Shown in pieces: positions 1 through 11,143 of a stretch of 64,000 nt of DNA. The notes under the pieces are model-generated. The model saw nothing but the letters and a program-made list of their open reading frames with translations. It ran no database searches and had not been told where the DNA came from. A program made the translations under genes and the position numbers. Origin of the DNA: Micropterix aruncella (Eukaryota > Arthropoda > Insecta > Lepidoptera > Micropterigidae). The stretch is taken from positions 35,006,499-35,070,498 of the forward strand of contig OX155960.1 in the NCBI GenBank assembly GCA_944548615.1. Reading direction: 5' to 3'. The first letter of the stretch is position 1, and every line of letters starts with the position of its first letter.

Positions 1-114
1 GCCATAATAATGCCCTTTTGCTTAGCAAAACTAGAGGTCAAAAGCTTTCAATTGAGGTATGTTTCAGCTTTGTCCGCCGTGGGGAATTTTTCCATAGTAA
101 AGGTCCCAATGCTT

Positions 115-963
115 TTTGACAACTATAGTATTTATAGATCTACAATAGGATGGATAAGGTGGAGACAACTAACAGGCATTATGTACGACAAAAAAATACT
201 CCTTAAGATCAAAGGGCAAATGTATAAGACAAGCATTAGACCTGCTATCTTGTATGGATAAGAATGTTGGGCGACTAACCAACAACATCTTAACACAGTA
301 TACAACCCAATAGCTTTACTTTCGAGCTACAAGGCAATGCGGGAAGAGGGTGCGAGGTATGTGGGCACAGGAGTTCGTCATAGCGAACGCGAACGGTCCG
401 CATTACGGGCAGGTAAAGGCTGTCGACATTTTCAAGCGTTCGGATATCTGTGTAGGCTGAGTAGCGAAACATCTGGCGACCATATCCGAGCCCTTACGAC
501 TCGTGACGTATTCGCTTTGATTTCAATATCTTTTTCAATTTTTAGTTCTAATAGAAGCTACTGTCTGGTATACTGTGATCTAAATAAACTACATACAACA
601 GAAATGCGCATGCTACGCTGGTCAGCGGGTGTCACACTATTAGACAAAATCCGAAATGAGTACTTAAGGAGAAGTTATAAAGTCGCTCCGATAATTGATA
701 AAGTCAAAGACAGACGCTTAAGGTGGTACGGTCACGTCCAGCGACGCCCAGCTGATCACATTGTGAAGCTTACCCTAGACCTGCCAACGATGAAACGTGC
801 TCTTGGAAGACCGTCCTCTACCTGTTTGACGACGGTTGAAAAAGACCTGAGAGAAGCTCAACTCGACGCCGACACAGTACAACATCGTGCTCAGTGGAGG
901 AGAAGGACAAGGAAGGCCGACCCCAAGTAAATGAGACGGGGTCTAGGAAGAAGAAGAAGTTTA
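115..963 (+). mobile_element. RTE-like non-LTR retrotransposon, 5'-truncated RT C-terminal fragment (pseudogene)
   Basis: Frame 1 translates to the end of an endonuclease-reverse transcriptase polyprotein. A palm-end stretch with IGWIRWRQLTGIMYDKK and IRPAILYG (about 140-260) is followed by ECWATN, then after an insertion by EMRMLRWSAGVTLLDKIRNE and the RRLRWYGHVQRRP motif typical of this class. The reading frame has an in-frame TAA at 259-261 where the family usually reads Gly-Ser/Ala-Glu-Cys, so it is dead. It stops at 928-930 and is followed by a GAAGAAGAAGAAG tail, typical of an RTE-like 3' end. A second copy lies on the minus strand at 49523-50087. The family assignment rests on recalled motifs, and the exact clade is uncertain. 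Confidence 0.8.
294..577. mobile_element. 284-bp inverted-repeat element (MITE) inserted in the RTE-like fragment
   Basis: It begins CACAGTATAC (294-303) and ends GTATACTGTG (568-577), a perfect 10-bp terminal inverted repeat that extends imperfectly to about 23 bp (TAGCTT shared). The sequence on each side rejoins as CATCTTA..TAAACTACATACAACAG, exactly as in the uninterrupted copy at 49.9 kb. The flanks ATCTTAAC (287-294) and ATCTAAAT (578-585) look like a decayed 8-bp target duplication, which would suit a hAT-like element. No coding capacity is visible. Confidence 0.75.
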
Positions 964-1640
964 AAAATCATTGCAGCTGCGAAAATTTTTAACCAGTCTT
1001 ATGCTGATTATTATGTCTTAATGTTTGAATATTCTGTATATCATTGAATTGTAATGAGCATTTGCGGCCTTCTGAATTACTAGGAACACATAAATCTGTT
1101 GGAGGTCTGAGTGACGAAACTGCGGCCTACATTTACGAGGATGAAATGACCGGCCACTGATTTCAGTGGACGAAGAAAGATCTTTTTTATATTTGCACGG
1201 AGCTCAGACCTAACCCGTAATTTGTTACGTGGCATATAAAAATCACACGCGCCGACAACCAGCGTACTGCGGGGTCTCACACAATTGAATCGTGACTTAG
1301 TGAAGCTTTAAAGATGCAGTATAAAAGAACAGCAGACCTTAGGGTGTTAACACGACGACAGACATCGACAGCATGCGTCGAAAGATAAGCCATGTCTAAT
1401 GTTACAGTCAAAGTGCCATGTTATTATGTGTCTATACAGAGTGTCTTAATTTAGGTCAAATTTTTGAATTTAAAACGATACATTTTTAATTTATGCGATT
1501 ATTTTTAAACTGTTTTTTTAAGTATTTTTTTTAAATTTATTTATTTATTTCAATATTACACATATTTTCTAAGGTTACATAGGAAAAACAATTACTTTCT
1601 AGTCAAATAAAGCGACAAGTTGATTCACCTCAAACCCATG
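964..1640. other. No recognisable feature
   Basis: AT-rich non-coding sequence. A 66-codon minus ORF at 1080-1280 shows no recognisable motif. The stretch 1490-1560 is nearly pure A/T. Confidence 0.5.
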
Positions 1641-1655
1641 CAACCTGAGGCACGT

Positions 1656-1695
1656 CACACATCTAACTAGGCTTACGCCTGTGCCTAGATGTGTG
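1656..1695. repeat. Imperfect hairpin
   Basis: CACACATCTA (1656-1665) and GGC pair with GCCTAGATGTGTG (1683-1695), with a four-base bulge in the left arm. No other element end is visible, so its origin is unknown. Confidence 0.4.
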
Positions 1696-1904
1696 ATTTA
1701 AGACTTTTTAGATTTAAGATTGCGAGCTGACTAGAGGTTCTTACTAGAGATTAGAGATTAGATTTAAAGTAAATTCAAAATATATATTATGTATGTACAC
1801 AATATATTAAAAACCAAATATTTTTTTGCTGATTATAATAATAACAACAGAATAATAATAATAGCAATAGATAATTCGTACTTAGGATATTTTAAATAAA
1901 TTGA

Positions 1905-2235
1905 ACCAAAATGGACAGTTCCCTCTCCGTTCCAGAGCGCCCCAACTCCAATAGCCATTTATTAATCGCATTTTCAAAACTTGGAATGTTATCTAATAAT
2001 TTAATGTGTTCCTCTAATTTGTTGTACATTCGGGGTGCAACGTACCAAGCCTGCCTTTGTGCGAACGCCGTTTTTGCCCGAGGTATCTCAAAATTTAAAC
2101 CTTTCCCTGCCTCGTAATTTTTATTTTCCGGGTGCGTTTTTTTCTAAATTTATGGAAATGAAGTTTACACAAATTTATTTGCTTAACAAAATTTTATTTG
2201 GGAATAATAACAACTATTGTTTATTTTCCCCTTAA
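1905..2235 (-). mobile_element. CR1/Jockey-like non-LTR retrotransposon, RT C-terminal fragment
   Basis: The minus strand translates to THPENKNYEAGKG, NFEIPRAKTAFAQ, WYVAPRMYNKLEEHI and PSFENAINKWLLEL. This is the usual C-terminal pattern of CR1/L2/Jockey-type reverse transcriptases (basic stretch, YN-LP-like motif, then a short helix ending KKWLL). Frames break upstream of about 2145, so it is a degenerate, 5'-truncated copy. The lower coordinates (1540-1905) are probably its AT-rich 3' UTR. Confidence 0.6.
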
Positions 2236-2429
2236 TTTTTAATTGTATTAGTGAGATACTTTTTATTACTTACCTAGTTTAACTTTCGGTGTTTTTTAAA
2301 TAATAAATAAATATTACACAACTAAGTTACTCTGATTTTTTACTTTTATTTTAATGTCAGTTCGTTCTTCGCCTTCCTTCGTCAGTTCGTCAGTTCGCGA
2401 GTTACAAAAATACAGTTGGTATAACACAG

Positions 2430-2634
2430 CACAGCCAGAGACAGACCTTCTAGGTCTAGTTGGTTGTGCGATTTCGCCTCATTCGGATATGCTAGCATAT
2501 TTATATCCATAGAGCTATGTTTTTCGCTATTATAATGTTTGTTCTTAATTATTCCTCATGTACAACAGTATGCATGTCCTTGTATTTTTTTGTTCTTGTA
2601 CGTTATAAATAAATAAATAAATAAATAAATAAAT
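2430..2634 (+). mobile_element. Probable non-LTR 3' end with (AAAT)n tail
   Basis: A moderately GC-rich segment ends in GTACGTTATAAATAAATAAA and about seven AAAT units (2604-2634). This is the simple-repeat tail commonly left by CR1/Jockey-like elements. No coding sequence remains, so the family cannot be named. Confidence 0.35.
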
Positions 2635-2639
2635 GTGTT

Positions 2640-4066
2640 TTAATTTTCTTTCAATGAATTTGTGTAAGCAATCTTAATTTAAAAAAAAATATTGTACTCC
2701 TAAAAGGCAGGTTGTGCCGCTTTGAATAATTATACAATTCCATGTTACTACCCCCCACAATCACGACAAAATAAAATTGAATTGAATATACAGATCTCTC
2801 ACAACCCCATATTGCTCGAAATCTACTTTGCCCACGTGAATGTCAATCCTTGGGCTCGATTGAAGCATTTTATCTCGCTTGCTCTTAATGTATTGTTTAA
2901 AACTTGAACCGTTTCGGTTTCTTCTCTTTCTCTTCTTCTGGGGTTCCTGAGAGAATGATGAAAATTGAAAATTTGTATTTCGTAAAATTTTGATCATATC
3001 ACTGTCATCAAAGAAAGCACACAGGATAATGAAAATTTAAAATTACCTCCTTTTCTTTTAAACAAAAAAATTAAAGAAAAAAGGTAAAATGAAGTGAATC
3101 GTGAATCGTTTTATTTATGAAAATGTACAGTGTTACAACATAAATATAGGTTATTATAATAAACATAATATTACGGCCGATTATTAGACATGATTATAAT
3201 ATAACGTTTTAATTTGAACGATACATTTTGTTTTAGAAAAGCATTAGAGAAAGTATGCTTGTGTAATATACAGAAGGTATTTAGGAAGGTAAGGATCAAA
3301 ATCCTCTTTAAAGGGGTGATTCTTTACATCACGCTGAACAAAATACCAAAAAAAAACGTTTTCTGTACTCTGTTTTTTTTTTATACATTGAGTGATTTTA
3401 TTTCAGAGGAGATTATTTGACATAGAAAAGTGATCAGAAAATAATGTACAACTATTTGAATTTAGGCATGGGCTACTTTAGGAAGCCATTTATTTCCTCA
3501 GTAACGAAATTTAATATTATTTTTTTTAAATGTAAAATAATGTTTTGTAATCAAAGTTAAGTTTGATGCAAAGAATCACGCCTTGAAAAAAGGGATTTTA
3601 GATCCTGAACACCAAGTTGTAAGAGTCTGTGGATGTTTGAGAGTGATTTGTTAAGGGATATTGTGTTGTGTATAATCTTCCACTATTTCGGAGACTCCAC
3701 AAAGAACCGTTTCCGTTTAGATAAAATGGGTCATATTCGATGAAACTTTTGTTGTATTTATTTGGTGAGCTGTAAAGAATAGAATTGTAGGAAGAATTTG
3801 TATTTAACAACGGCGCTCGTTTACTCGCGAAGGAGCTCGTAACTTGAAAACAGCAAGTAAATACGGACTGTCGGTCCTGCGGTGAATATATCTTAGAGAA
3901 ATTACTTTAATCGCGTGTAGACGTAGCTGTTCCGTTGTTGAAAAGCAATATTTGACATTCGTTGTACGAATTGTTTCTGTGTGGATACTACTCTGTTGAT
4001 CTAAACTATGCATTATGAAACACTCAACAATATAGAATATTAAAAAGGTGTTTTTAATCTTTCCAG
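2640..4066. other. No gene seen; intron upstream of the collagen exon
   Basis: AT-rich sequence without recognisable domains. It should be the intron preceding the 4067 exon, because that exon begins at a splice acceptor. The minus ORF at 3804-4247 is only the antisense of the exon. Confidence 0.5.
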
Positions 4067-4614
4067 AATTCCAAGAACACGACCTTCTCCACGCCATATC
4101 TGTGCCGTTCGACAATCCAAAAACCCAGTACTTTGACGAAGGCCTGGACGGTTTCCCAGCGTACGGCCTAAAACCAGGATCCAACATAAAATCACCATAT
4201 CGCTTATTCATACCAGAAAAACTGTATCCCGAATTCGCCATCACCACAACCGTAAGGCCGATGACTAACGCACCTGGGTATTTATTCAGCGTCGTGAACC
4301 CAATGGACTCCGTCGTTCAGTTGGGGGTGGAGTTGGTGCCATCCGGGAAGGATAGGACGAATATTTCCCTGATTTACACGGATGTCAGCGAGTTCATGTC
4401 GTCACAGACGGTCGCGAGCTTCGTGGTGCCGTCATTCGACAAGAAGTGGAGTCGCCTGGCGCTGAGGGTGCTGACAGAGAACGTCACGCTGTTCCTGAAC
4501 TGTCACGAGTACGAGACGGTGGTGGTGAAGCGGTCGCCCACGGAGCTACTTTTCGATTCGGCGTCGACGTTGTACGTGGGCCAGGCAGGGCCGATGATTC
4601 GTGGAGCCTTCCAC
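4067..4614 (+). CDS. Mp: Multiplexin-type collagen (XV/XVIII), TSPN/laminin-G-like domain exon (partial gene)
   Basis: One internal exon. The acceptor is a pyrimidine tract plus TTCCAG at 4061-4066, and the donor is CCAC|GTGAGT at 4615. It adds two bases of a split codon and then 182 codons, ending on a whole codon (phase 0). The protein has DLLHAISVP (residues 5-13), YRLFIPEKLYPEFAITTTVRP (44-64), YLFSVV, VQLGVEL (83-89), ISLIYTD, FLNCHEYE with Cys145, and LYVGQAG (168-174). This order and spacing match the N-terminal thrombospondin-N/laminin-G-like domain of collagens XV and XVIII, secreted basement-membrane proteoglycans whose C-terminus yields endostatin. The domain's second cysteine usually follows this point, so it should be on the next exon. 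Two N-glycosylation sequons (NIS, NVT) are present. No signal peptide, collagen repeat or endostatin exon is visible in the window. Codon third positions are GC-rich, unlike the surroundings. Another TSPN collagen is the main alternative. Confidence 0.85.
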
Positions 4615-5639
4615 GTGAGTACAATTTTGTTATTAGAAAATGTGTCCATGAAGGCTTATCCATCCCAGCCAGAGTCAAGTCAAAACAAATAAAGATTGTG
4701 ATTATCTATGATTGTCCAGATGTATCTAGCAGCGCGAAGTCCATTTATGCAAGACTCCAATCAAGCAGTCCAATCAAGCAGAGGCTATTTCTTGACTTCT
4801 CTATTGACTATCTCTGTGAAGGTCTTCAAGTGACGTGTGCATGTACAACTAATGTAGCACCCAGAGTAGCATGAATTTAATTCAGGTCGTCTACTCTGCA
4901 AATCAATAAGGACGTTCAGTAAATAACGAATTTCCATAAATATCGAAGTTCAGTAAATAGCGAACCATAAGTACTTGCACTCAACAGTTGTCCAAGTTTG
5001 CAGTTAAGGCGTTTGTTTTAAACAGAAGCCTGAAGTCGACCTAGATGATGACCACGCCAGCTCCAAAATCTGGTAGATTCTTTCCTATAAATAAAGTTCT
5101 TCGTTTTAATGCAACGGCGCAGTCCTTCTATTATGACTGAAATTCTACAGGGAAAATATCTTTCGTCGAGGCTTTGGGGTTTACATGAACCTCATCAAAT
5201 TGCGGAGCTGTCCGATGGATGTCAAAAGTTCTTCTATGGACGGCGGCTGATGTTGTTGCTGCTTTTTTGGTTTCGCTAACGTTCAGGCTATGGAGCGTCC
5301 ACGATGAACTCGATAGTCTTCCGCGTTGGATAGTCCATTGTTCTCATAAAGACATAGCAGTAGCTTAAAGTTACAGTATTTTTCTCTTCTTTATACTTTC
5401 TGCAAAGGAGATTGATGCTCTTTCCGATAGTTGTCATGTGCTTTGGAAACATATTCTTTAATCGGTGGTTTTCCAGTTTGCACAAAGCTTCAGATACAAT
5501 ACACGAAGGAAATCAATAATCGAAAAGACACTTGGCATGGATAGGTCTTTTAGGGATGGCTGAAAAGAGGCTCATTTTTTTCCATTGCAATATTTCAGTA
5601 TCTATCAATTCTATTTTATCGCAGCATTTAATTAATCGG
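4615..5639. other. Start of long downstream intron; no feature recognised
   Basis: The donor GTGAGT at 4615 opens an intron whose acceptor I could not find anywhere in the window. A 65-codon minus ORF at 5288-5485 with its flanks looks faintly coding-like, but I do not recognise it. Confidence 0.45.
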
Positions 5640-5960
5640 CAAATAGGCGCCGTATCGGCGAAGCGCTCCGATCGCTCGACACATTTCGGGCGTGTCCGTT
5701 TAAAAACGAAATTGAGTGACGCTCGGGCCTCTTTTTAATCCATCCGCTCGATTGTGAAAAATGCGATTTTTTTGTTTAATGGACACATTTTCGCGGCATT
5801 TCTTGATTACTTTTCAGTCGATGGCGTAGCCGATCGATCGCCTCACGCGCGACCGATCGCCATATTTCATTTCCGAACATCGCCAACGACGGATTCTTCA
5901 ATTTATCGCCTTTACGGTTTCATTAGACGCTGCGATGCGAGATAATTACATTAGAATTCG
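5640..5960. promoter_or_regulatory. GC-richer unique island, candidate intronic enhancer
   Basis: A roughly 300-bp stretch rich in CGATCG, GGCG and GCCAT-type words stands out from the AT-rich intron and lacks repeat ends or a coding frame. Regulatory function is inferred only from composition and intronic position. Confidence 0.2.
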
Positions 5961-6140
5961 ACGCTGAAGACATTCATCAAAAAATCCCTAGGGAGCAGTC
6001 GATTAGATTTTTCTTTACCTCCTGTTTATAGCTGCGATGGATTATGTACGTAATAGTAAATTGCCGCGACTCCACTATAAAGCTGGTTTCATACGTATTA
6101 AAACAAATAAAAAATTATTTTCCTTCATATCTACGTATAT

Positions 6141-6514
6141 ACAGGCTGAGTGTTAATTAGTGACATCATTGTAGTGGGGTAATCAGTACCACGAAGTAAG
6201 CAAGTTTTGATGATGTTTCTTGGAATAAAACCACAACAAAAATTTCTTTTTCCAAAATTGTAAATCTTATCTTTTGAAGAAAAGTTCGAGAAGCGTTGAA
6301 CGCGCTGCGCCCTATTAACCAATATTAACGATATTTTACCCACCGCTAGATAGCGCATCGTGCTGATAGCTTTTTATAGTATTAAAAAAACAAATAATAA
6401 AAAAAAAGTTTTTTAAAACATATTTTTTTCCCAAAAATTTCTATTTAAAGTTGCTCAGTTAATTATACTGATCCACCTACTACAAGGATGTCACTAATTA
6501 AAAACTCATTCCGT
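6141..6514. mobile_element. 374-bp inverted-repeat MITE, family M1
   Basis: The left end ACAGGCTGAGTGTTAATTAG and the right end (reverse complement ACGGAATGAGTTTTTAATTA) form an imperfect terminal inverted repeat of about 28 bp running into GTGACATC. Both sides carry ATAT (6137-6140, 6515-6518), a plausible 4-bp target duplication. A truncated relative lies at 25175-25427, sharing the GTTGAACGCGCTGCGCC core and the ACAAGGATGTCAC end. No ORF of note. Confidence 0.65.
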
Positions 6515-6940
6515 ATATAATGTCTTTATTATAACCTTATAGAAATATAAACTAAATACTATTCACATTTTGCAGAATGCCACATTTTTTCTTAGTTTAA
6601 AGGGAATTACTAAGATGATGAAAGAAATCACAGGGTATTAATTTAGGATGTTGTTAAAAACAAGTTACTGTTGACAGCAGACAACAACAAACACTGTTTG
6701 ATTTTAAACAAGTTGAAAGCAAGTTACTGCTGAAAACAAACAACAACTAATATGGTTGTTAGTTTTTATATAGTAATACAGCGCTTACGACAGGGCAGAT
6801 CCATTGCCTTTTGGCAATATTTCTCGGTCTACATATTCGTTAGTATCATTGTGTCAAATAATACCAAAAGGAAAAAAATATAAATGATTTTATATTTAAA
6901 ACATATAGATAATATAAATATATAACGCCATATACCTACA

Positions 6941-7151
6941 GTTGGGGACTGAGCTAAATGTAAGCGTTGGCTGAGGTGCGGGGACCGGCGTTCGATCTCC
7001 CCACCACAGACATTAGTACTGTGACATTACCCCCCCGGTGCTAATCGACAGTATAGGTATAGGTTTTGTACGCTAACGAAAGACCGCGTGTTCTACGAAC
7101 GCCGGTCCCCGCACCACAGCCACCGCTTACATTTAGCTCAGTCCCCAAAAG
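6941..7151. mobile_element. 211-bp foldback element with about 55-bp arms
   Basis: The left arm GGGGACTGAGCTAAATGTAA... through GCGGGGACCGGCGTTCG (6944-6993) is repeated in reverse complement at about 7098-7148 with few mismatches. TACA at 6937-6940 and 7152-7155 may be the target duplication. The arms contain GGCGTTCGATCTCC, resembling a tRNA B box, so an inverted pair of tRNA-derived SINE heads is an alternative reading. Confidence 0.7.
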
Positions 7152-7155
7152 TACA

Positions 7156-7800
7156 TAAATTCTTATTATTTATTTGCAAATAAAATAATAAATGCACTCA
7201 ATATTTTAAATAAAATGTGTGGTTTGTGTTTTTATACTTCACTTTAAAATATCTATTTCCATTCACACGTCTGATATGTAATATTACGTAACAACTACTA
7301 TAAATAATTAACTAACAATTAAATCATTTACGCCATTTACGTCGCCATTAACAGTTGCCGTATTGCGGATGTAAAATTGCAGCGAACATTTTACATTTTC
7401 CTGAAAAATCATTAACGGCGAATTTCCATGCAATTTTTGGCGAATAGCCTGTTAGCGCACAAAGGGCGAACGGCCATTCATCAATATTTTAATCGTGACT
7501 TTTTTGCCTCTGTGAATATTTTTCACTGCTTTACTAGCGCCGCTAATATAGCGCACTATTTTCCATGGATTCGACGTTTTTTGGAGAGTTTTAATAATAT
7601 CAATGGTTTCATTCTCTTAATTCTTAAGTTAGAAGAAAATTAAATGGGATCGTTAAACTATATGATTAAACTGATACAACTAAGTTAGAAAAAATATTCC
7701 TTGTTGTCTGCGATAGTTGGGTCGTAAATATTGCTTAAATGATCGCCAACGCCTGATAATAGACATAGCACCTAATAAAAAGAAGAATATATATACTTAT
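7156..7800. other. No gene seen
   Basis: AT-rich, apart from a unique-looking segment at 7390-7600 with repeated GGCGAA/GCGC words that could be regulatory. The 71-codon + ORF at 7428-7643 has no recognisable motif. Confidence 0.4.
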
Positions 7801-7814
7801 ACACCACTCATGCA

Positions 7815-8560
7815 ATTGTTATATTGACAGCAGATATCAATGTAAACATTATAAACGAGAAATATCCACAAGCTGAGAAATACCTAACACATGATCATAT
7901 AATGGGTTACATTTTGCAATTTATAAACCAACGACAGTTGACACAAATGCTATCAGTTGTATTATGATAAAAGAGACTTTATGATAAAAGCAAAATTAAA
8001 CGCAATAGCTTTTCCGTATCAAACAACCATAACTCACACTGCGCTATTGGAATGGCAATATGCAAGAAACATAATAAACCGACACCGGTCAACCATTCAA
8101 TAGTCAATAAAAACAATGGTTGTAGACTACTATGTGCTGCCAAACTTTAAGATGTTAGCTGGTCGGGATTTATGGAAGCCGGTGATGCAAACTTTGCTGC
8201 CGACAAATTTAATAATATAATAAAAGAATGTTCACTTATTCTCTTATTATTGGAAACTTCAATAAAAATGATCTTCAAGATTACTAGATCTCATTAATAC
8301 CATATAAAGCCTTGGATAACACACGGTTAAGTTTCTTTTAGAAGAAAAAGAGGCATGATCTGTAAAGAGGTGAAATAAAAACGTAACTAAGAAATATATT
8401 ACATAAAAAATCAAAGAAGCAACGGCTATACAAAGGAAACCTCAGCAGTAATTAAGTAAATTGCAATTGGAAATTGTAATAAGAAACTTCAAATTAATGG
8501 GATAAAAGTGGATACTCGAGTATTCGTAAACTTTGATGATCCCACAAAACACGAAATAAG
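7815..8560 (+). pseudogene. Degenerate non-LTR retrotransposon relic (endonuclease C-terminus to RT N-terminus)
   Basis: No long ORF survives, but fragments across the three + frames fall in the correct order for a CR1/L2-like polyprotein. These are an INIINEKYPQAEKYL segment (about 7840), KPTTVDTNAISCIMIKE (about 7925), VSWSGFMEAGDANFAADKF (about 8155), then KPWITHG (about 8308), and finally KLQINGIKVDTRVFVNFDD (about 8487-8545). They correspond to the endonuclease C-terminal region, the linker before the RT, the KPW motif and the start of the RT domain. Several stops and frameshifts show a long-dead copy. Confidence 0.55.
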
Positions 8561-8632
8561 TTAGCGAATGCTATATTGTCTATATCTTGTTTCTCTTTTC
8601 AGATATACATGTGTTATCTAGTTGTACCACTT

Positions 8633-8926
8633 TTAATTTCCCTTGAAACACAGGAAAATGCGAGGGTGTTTGTATTGGTGCTCTACTCTTTGAAGCCATG
8701 GAGGACATATCAAGAGTCTAGAGCTTATTAACGATACATAATCTACATAGTTCCCACAAGACGCGCTAATTGCCCCGCATTCTATGCTAGCTTCATCTAT
8801 ACATTCAATCTCTTCGTTCTTCTCGCCGAGTCCCTGTATAATCTTCTGATATAAAAATATCTCAACTCTTATTTTTTTGGTATACCTTAGGATTTTTATC
8901 TTGGTACCAAAATATACGAATTCCAC
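8633..8926 (-). other. Unrecognised 97-codon ORF
   Basis: The ORF starts with MEFVYFGTKI, faintly like the EFVYLG motif of RTE-type reverse transcriptases, but the following residues do not support that. It may be a relic of the same element debris as the preceding region, or chance. I cannot assign a function. Confidence 0.15.
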
Positions 8927-8929
8927 TAA

Positions 8930-9800
8930 AATTGATCAGTCGCTACACATATAAAATGTATATTTTTGTCATCGTAACATTTACATTATTTTTCATTAGA
9001 TTGCGTATTACATAGATCAAATGTTTGTGTTTCGAGTTTCTCTGATTCTTGAATGCCTTAAACTACCAGAGTTTTATTCTTGCATTGCTAATAGATTCTT
9101 TCAATTCTATTATTGTTCTTGACTTTTTTTCAATTCATTGGCTAAGAATTCTAGTACCTACTGTAGAGACTTTACATATATAGGTTTACACGTTCAACAA
9201 TTTTGTTGAAACGATGATGGTATGCGATGTCATCCATTTTAAAATATGTATGTCATGCTACTGTGCCTTCGTTTATCAATGATAATAATAACGGATAATT
9301 TAATGTTACAATAAACATCCAAGACATTTTTTCAGACAAAAAAAAACTGAAAAAATCCACCATACCTGACCTTTGTGATATTCCCTCGTGATATTCGACG
9401 CTCTTTATATTTCTCTTGTAGCAAGGCCACACAGTTTTGTATAAAAGTGAATTCACCGCTTTTAATTTACTGTTTTCGATATTTTTATTCATGATATTCG
9501 ATATTCCATGTATTCGATAAAAATACGCGGAAATTTTACTTTTTATTTGTATTATGCTAAACTGTATATTGCTAAACTTCACACACTAATGACACGTATG
9601 TTTTCAGTCAGGAAATACTAGGCCGATGATTATGAGGATGTAAAGAAAACTTTTTCAGATGCACACCTGAATCCCTGCAGACATTTTCTAATGAAGGCAT
9701 AACGAACGCATTGACCACTTTGAGCGATAAATTTCGGATCTGGGCAAACGTGGGGTTATCAGTGAGGTCCATAAGGACTCAGCAAAATCTTCAGTTTAGT
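8930..9800. other. No gene seen
   Basis: AT-rich. A 109-codon minus ORF (9253-9582) is Ile/Lys/Asn/Ser-rich, as expected from composition, and has no recognisable motif. Confidence 0.4.
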
Positions 9801-9804
9801 TGAA

Positions 9805-10101
9805 CATATAAGTTTTATGAACATCTAAGGGGGGAGAAATCGACAGTGGAAAACCTAGCATGCAAAATTGATATGACCTTATTTTGGTCGCAGCTGTGGT
9901 CAAACCCCGTTGAACACCGAGAGTAAGAATTCTAAATGGTTGAGAGTGGTACTTTTTATGGAACGGCAACGACTATATGCAGATCGACAGATTAGCAATA
10001 GTATGTCCGGTATAGCAAATATAACATAAAAAGAAAACATAATACCTATGCTTTGTAAACACATAAGCATAATACACAATTTCACATCAGCACAAAACAC
10101 A
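9805..10101 (+). repeat. Interspersed repeat M2, left copy of an inverted pair
   Basis: The stretch from TTTAGTTGAACAT through AAATCGACAGTGG, TTGGTCGCAGCTGTGGTCAA and GGAACGGCAACGACTATATG to ACAAAACAC is matched in reverse complement by 11138-11425. The pair is about 1 kb apart, either two independent insertions or the ends of one decayed element. Confidence 0.65.
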
Positions 10102-10887
10102 TAGGCATAATTATAAACATAAAACTTATCTAAATCTTCAACTGATCAAAATTACCATTACATTTTCAATAACTTCTAAACGATGGAACTTTCTTATAAT
10201 ATCAGACATTTTCATAAAATTAAATCTATTTCCTCCAGACGATTTCATTCCGAACCTTAGAACTTTCTTGTCTTTAGTTGTTTGATCTGATATACTTTAG
10301 GGAGATTATATTTCTCTCTGGTGGGGTCGAATTTAAACCGACCTTTCGATGCCCGTTCCAGCTGAAAAATATAAAACAAAATTGACACATTTTATCGGCT
10401 CTTATCGGTCGGCGGGAACATTAGGACAGCCATTAACGGAAGCGACCCCTTTGCGGTTTACGATGTCTCCGCCGCGTTTTACTTAATTTTTACTTCTTCC
10501 CCTTTTATTTTAGTGTCTAGCGCCCTGCGGCGTTAAATCTCAAGTAAAAGATTTCCAATTTTTCTAAATGTCATACTCTGTTTTTTTTAGGTTTCCTAAA
10601 TATTTTTATGAAAGTCGTCTAAATTCACAAATCCAAACTCGATGACTCTATTTTACCTATATTTTTTGACGCATTTAAATCTATTGTAGAATCTGTTATC
10701 GTATATCAAAATAAACAACTAAAGACAATAAAGTTTTAAGGATCGGAAGTAGATCGTCTGAGGGAAATAAGATTTAATTTTATGAAAATATCAGATTTTT
10801 TACGATAGTTCCTTCGTTCAAAGGTTATTGAAAATGAAATATTAATTTTGATCGGTCGACGATTTGTATAACTTTTATGTTTTTAAT
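10102..10887. other. No gene seen between the inverted repeats
   Basis: AT-rich with a short GC-richer segment at 10400-10530 (TCGGTCGGCGGGAAC, CCGCCGCG). No transposase-like ORF is present between the two M2 copies. Confidence 0.4.
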
Positions 10888-11143
10888 TGAGGCGATCAGA
10901 GCCAGAGTGACCCAATTGTCGTTTTGGTGTTTTTGAGTTTAATGCAAAAATCCATATCAAAAATCATTGTTTACATTTCCTGAGTCGCCCAAAATTGATA
11001 TCTTCAAGAAATCATCAAAATAAAAGATATGTGCCGTACCTACTACTTTTTTTACTATGTTCACTTAAGAATTCCCTTTAACTATTTTGGCCATATCCAC
11101 AAAAATTATTTTTGCATTTGGGCCACTCTGGGTGTTTTGTGCG
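10888..11143. mobile_element. About 256-bp inverted-repeat MITE, family M3
   Basis: It starts TGAGGCGATCAGAGCCAGAG and contains GTTTAATGCAAAAATCCAT and CCCAAAATTGAT, ending near GGCCACTCTGG. The same order and length occur at 55971-56227, where the inverted termini are cleaner. The right end here is degraded and abuts the right M2 copy. Confidence 0.65.

Noticed and set aside
3804..4247. 147-codon minus-strand ORF overlapping the collagen exon
   Set aside because: It is antisense to the exon's conserved frame and has no motif of its own.
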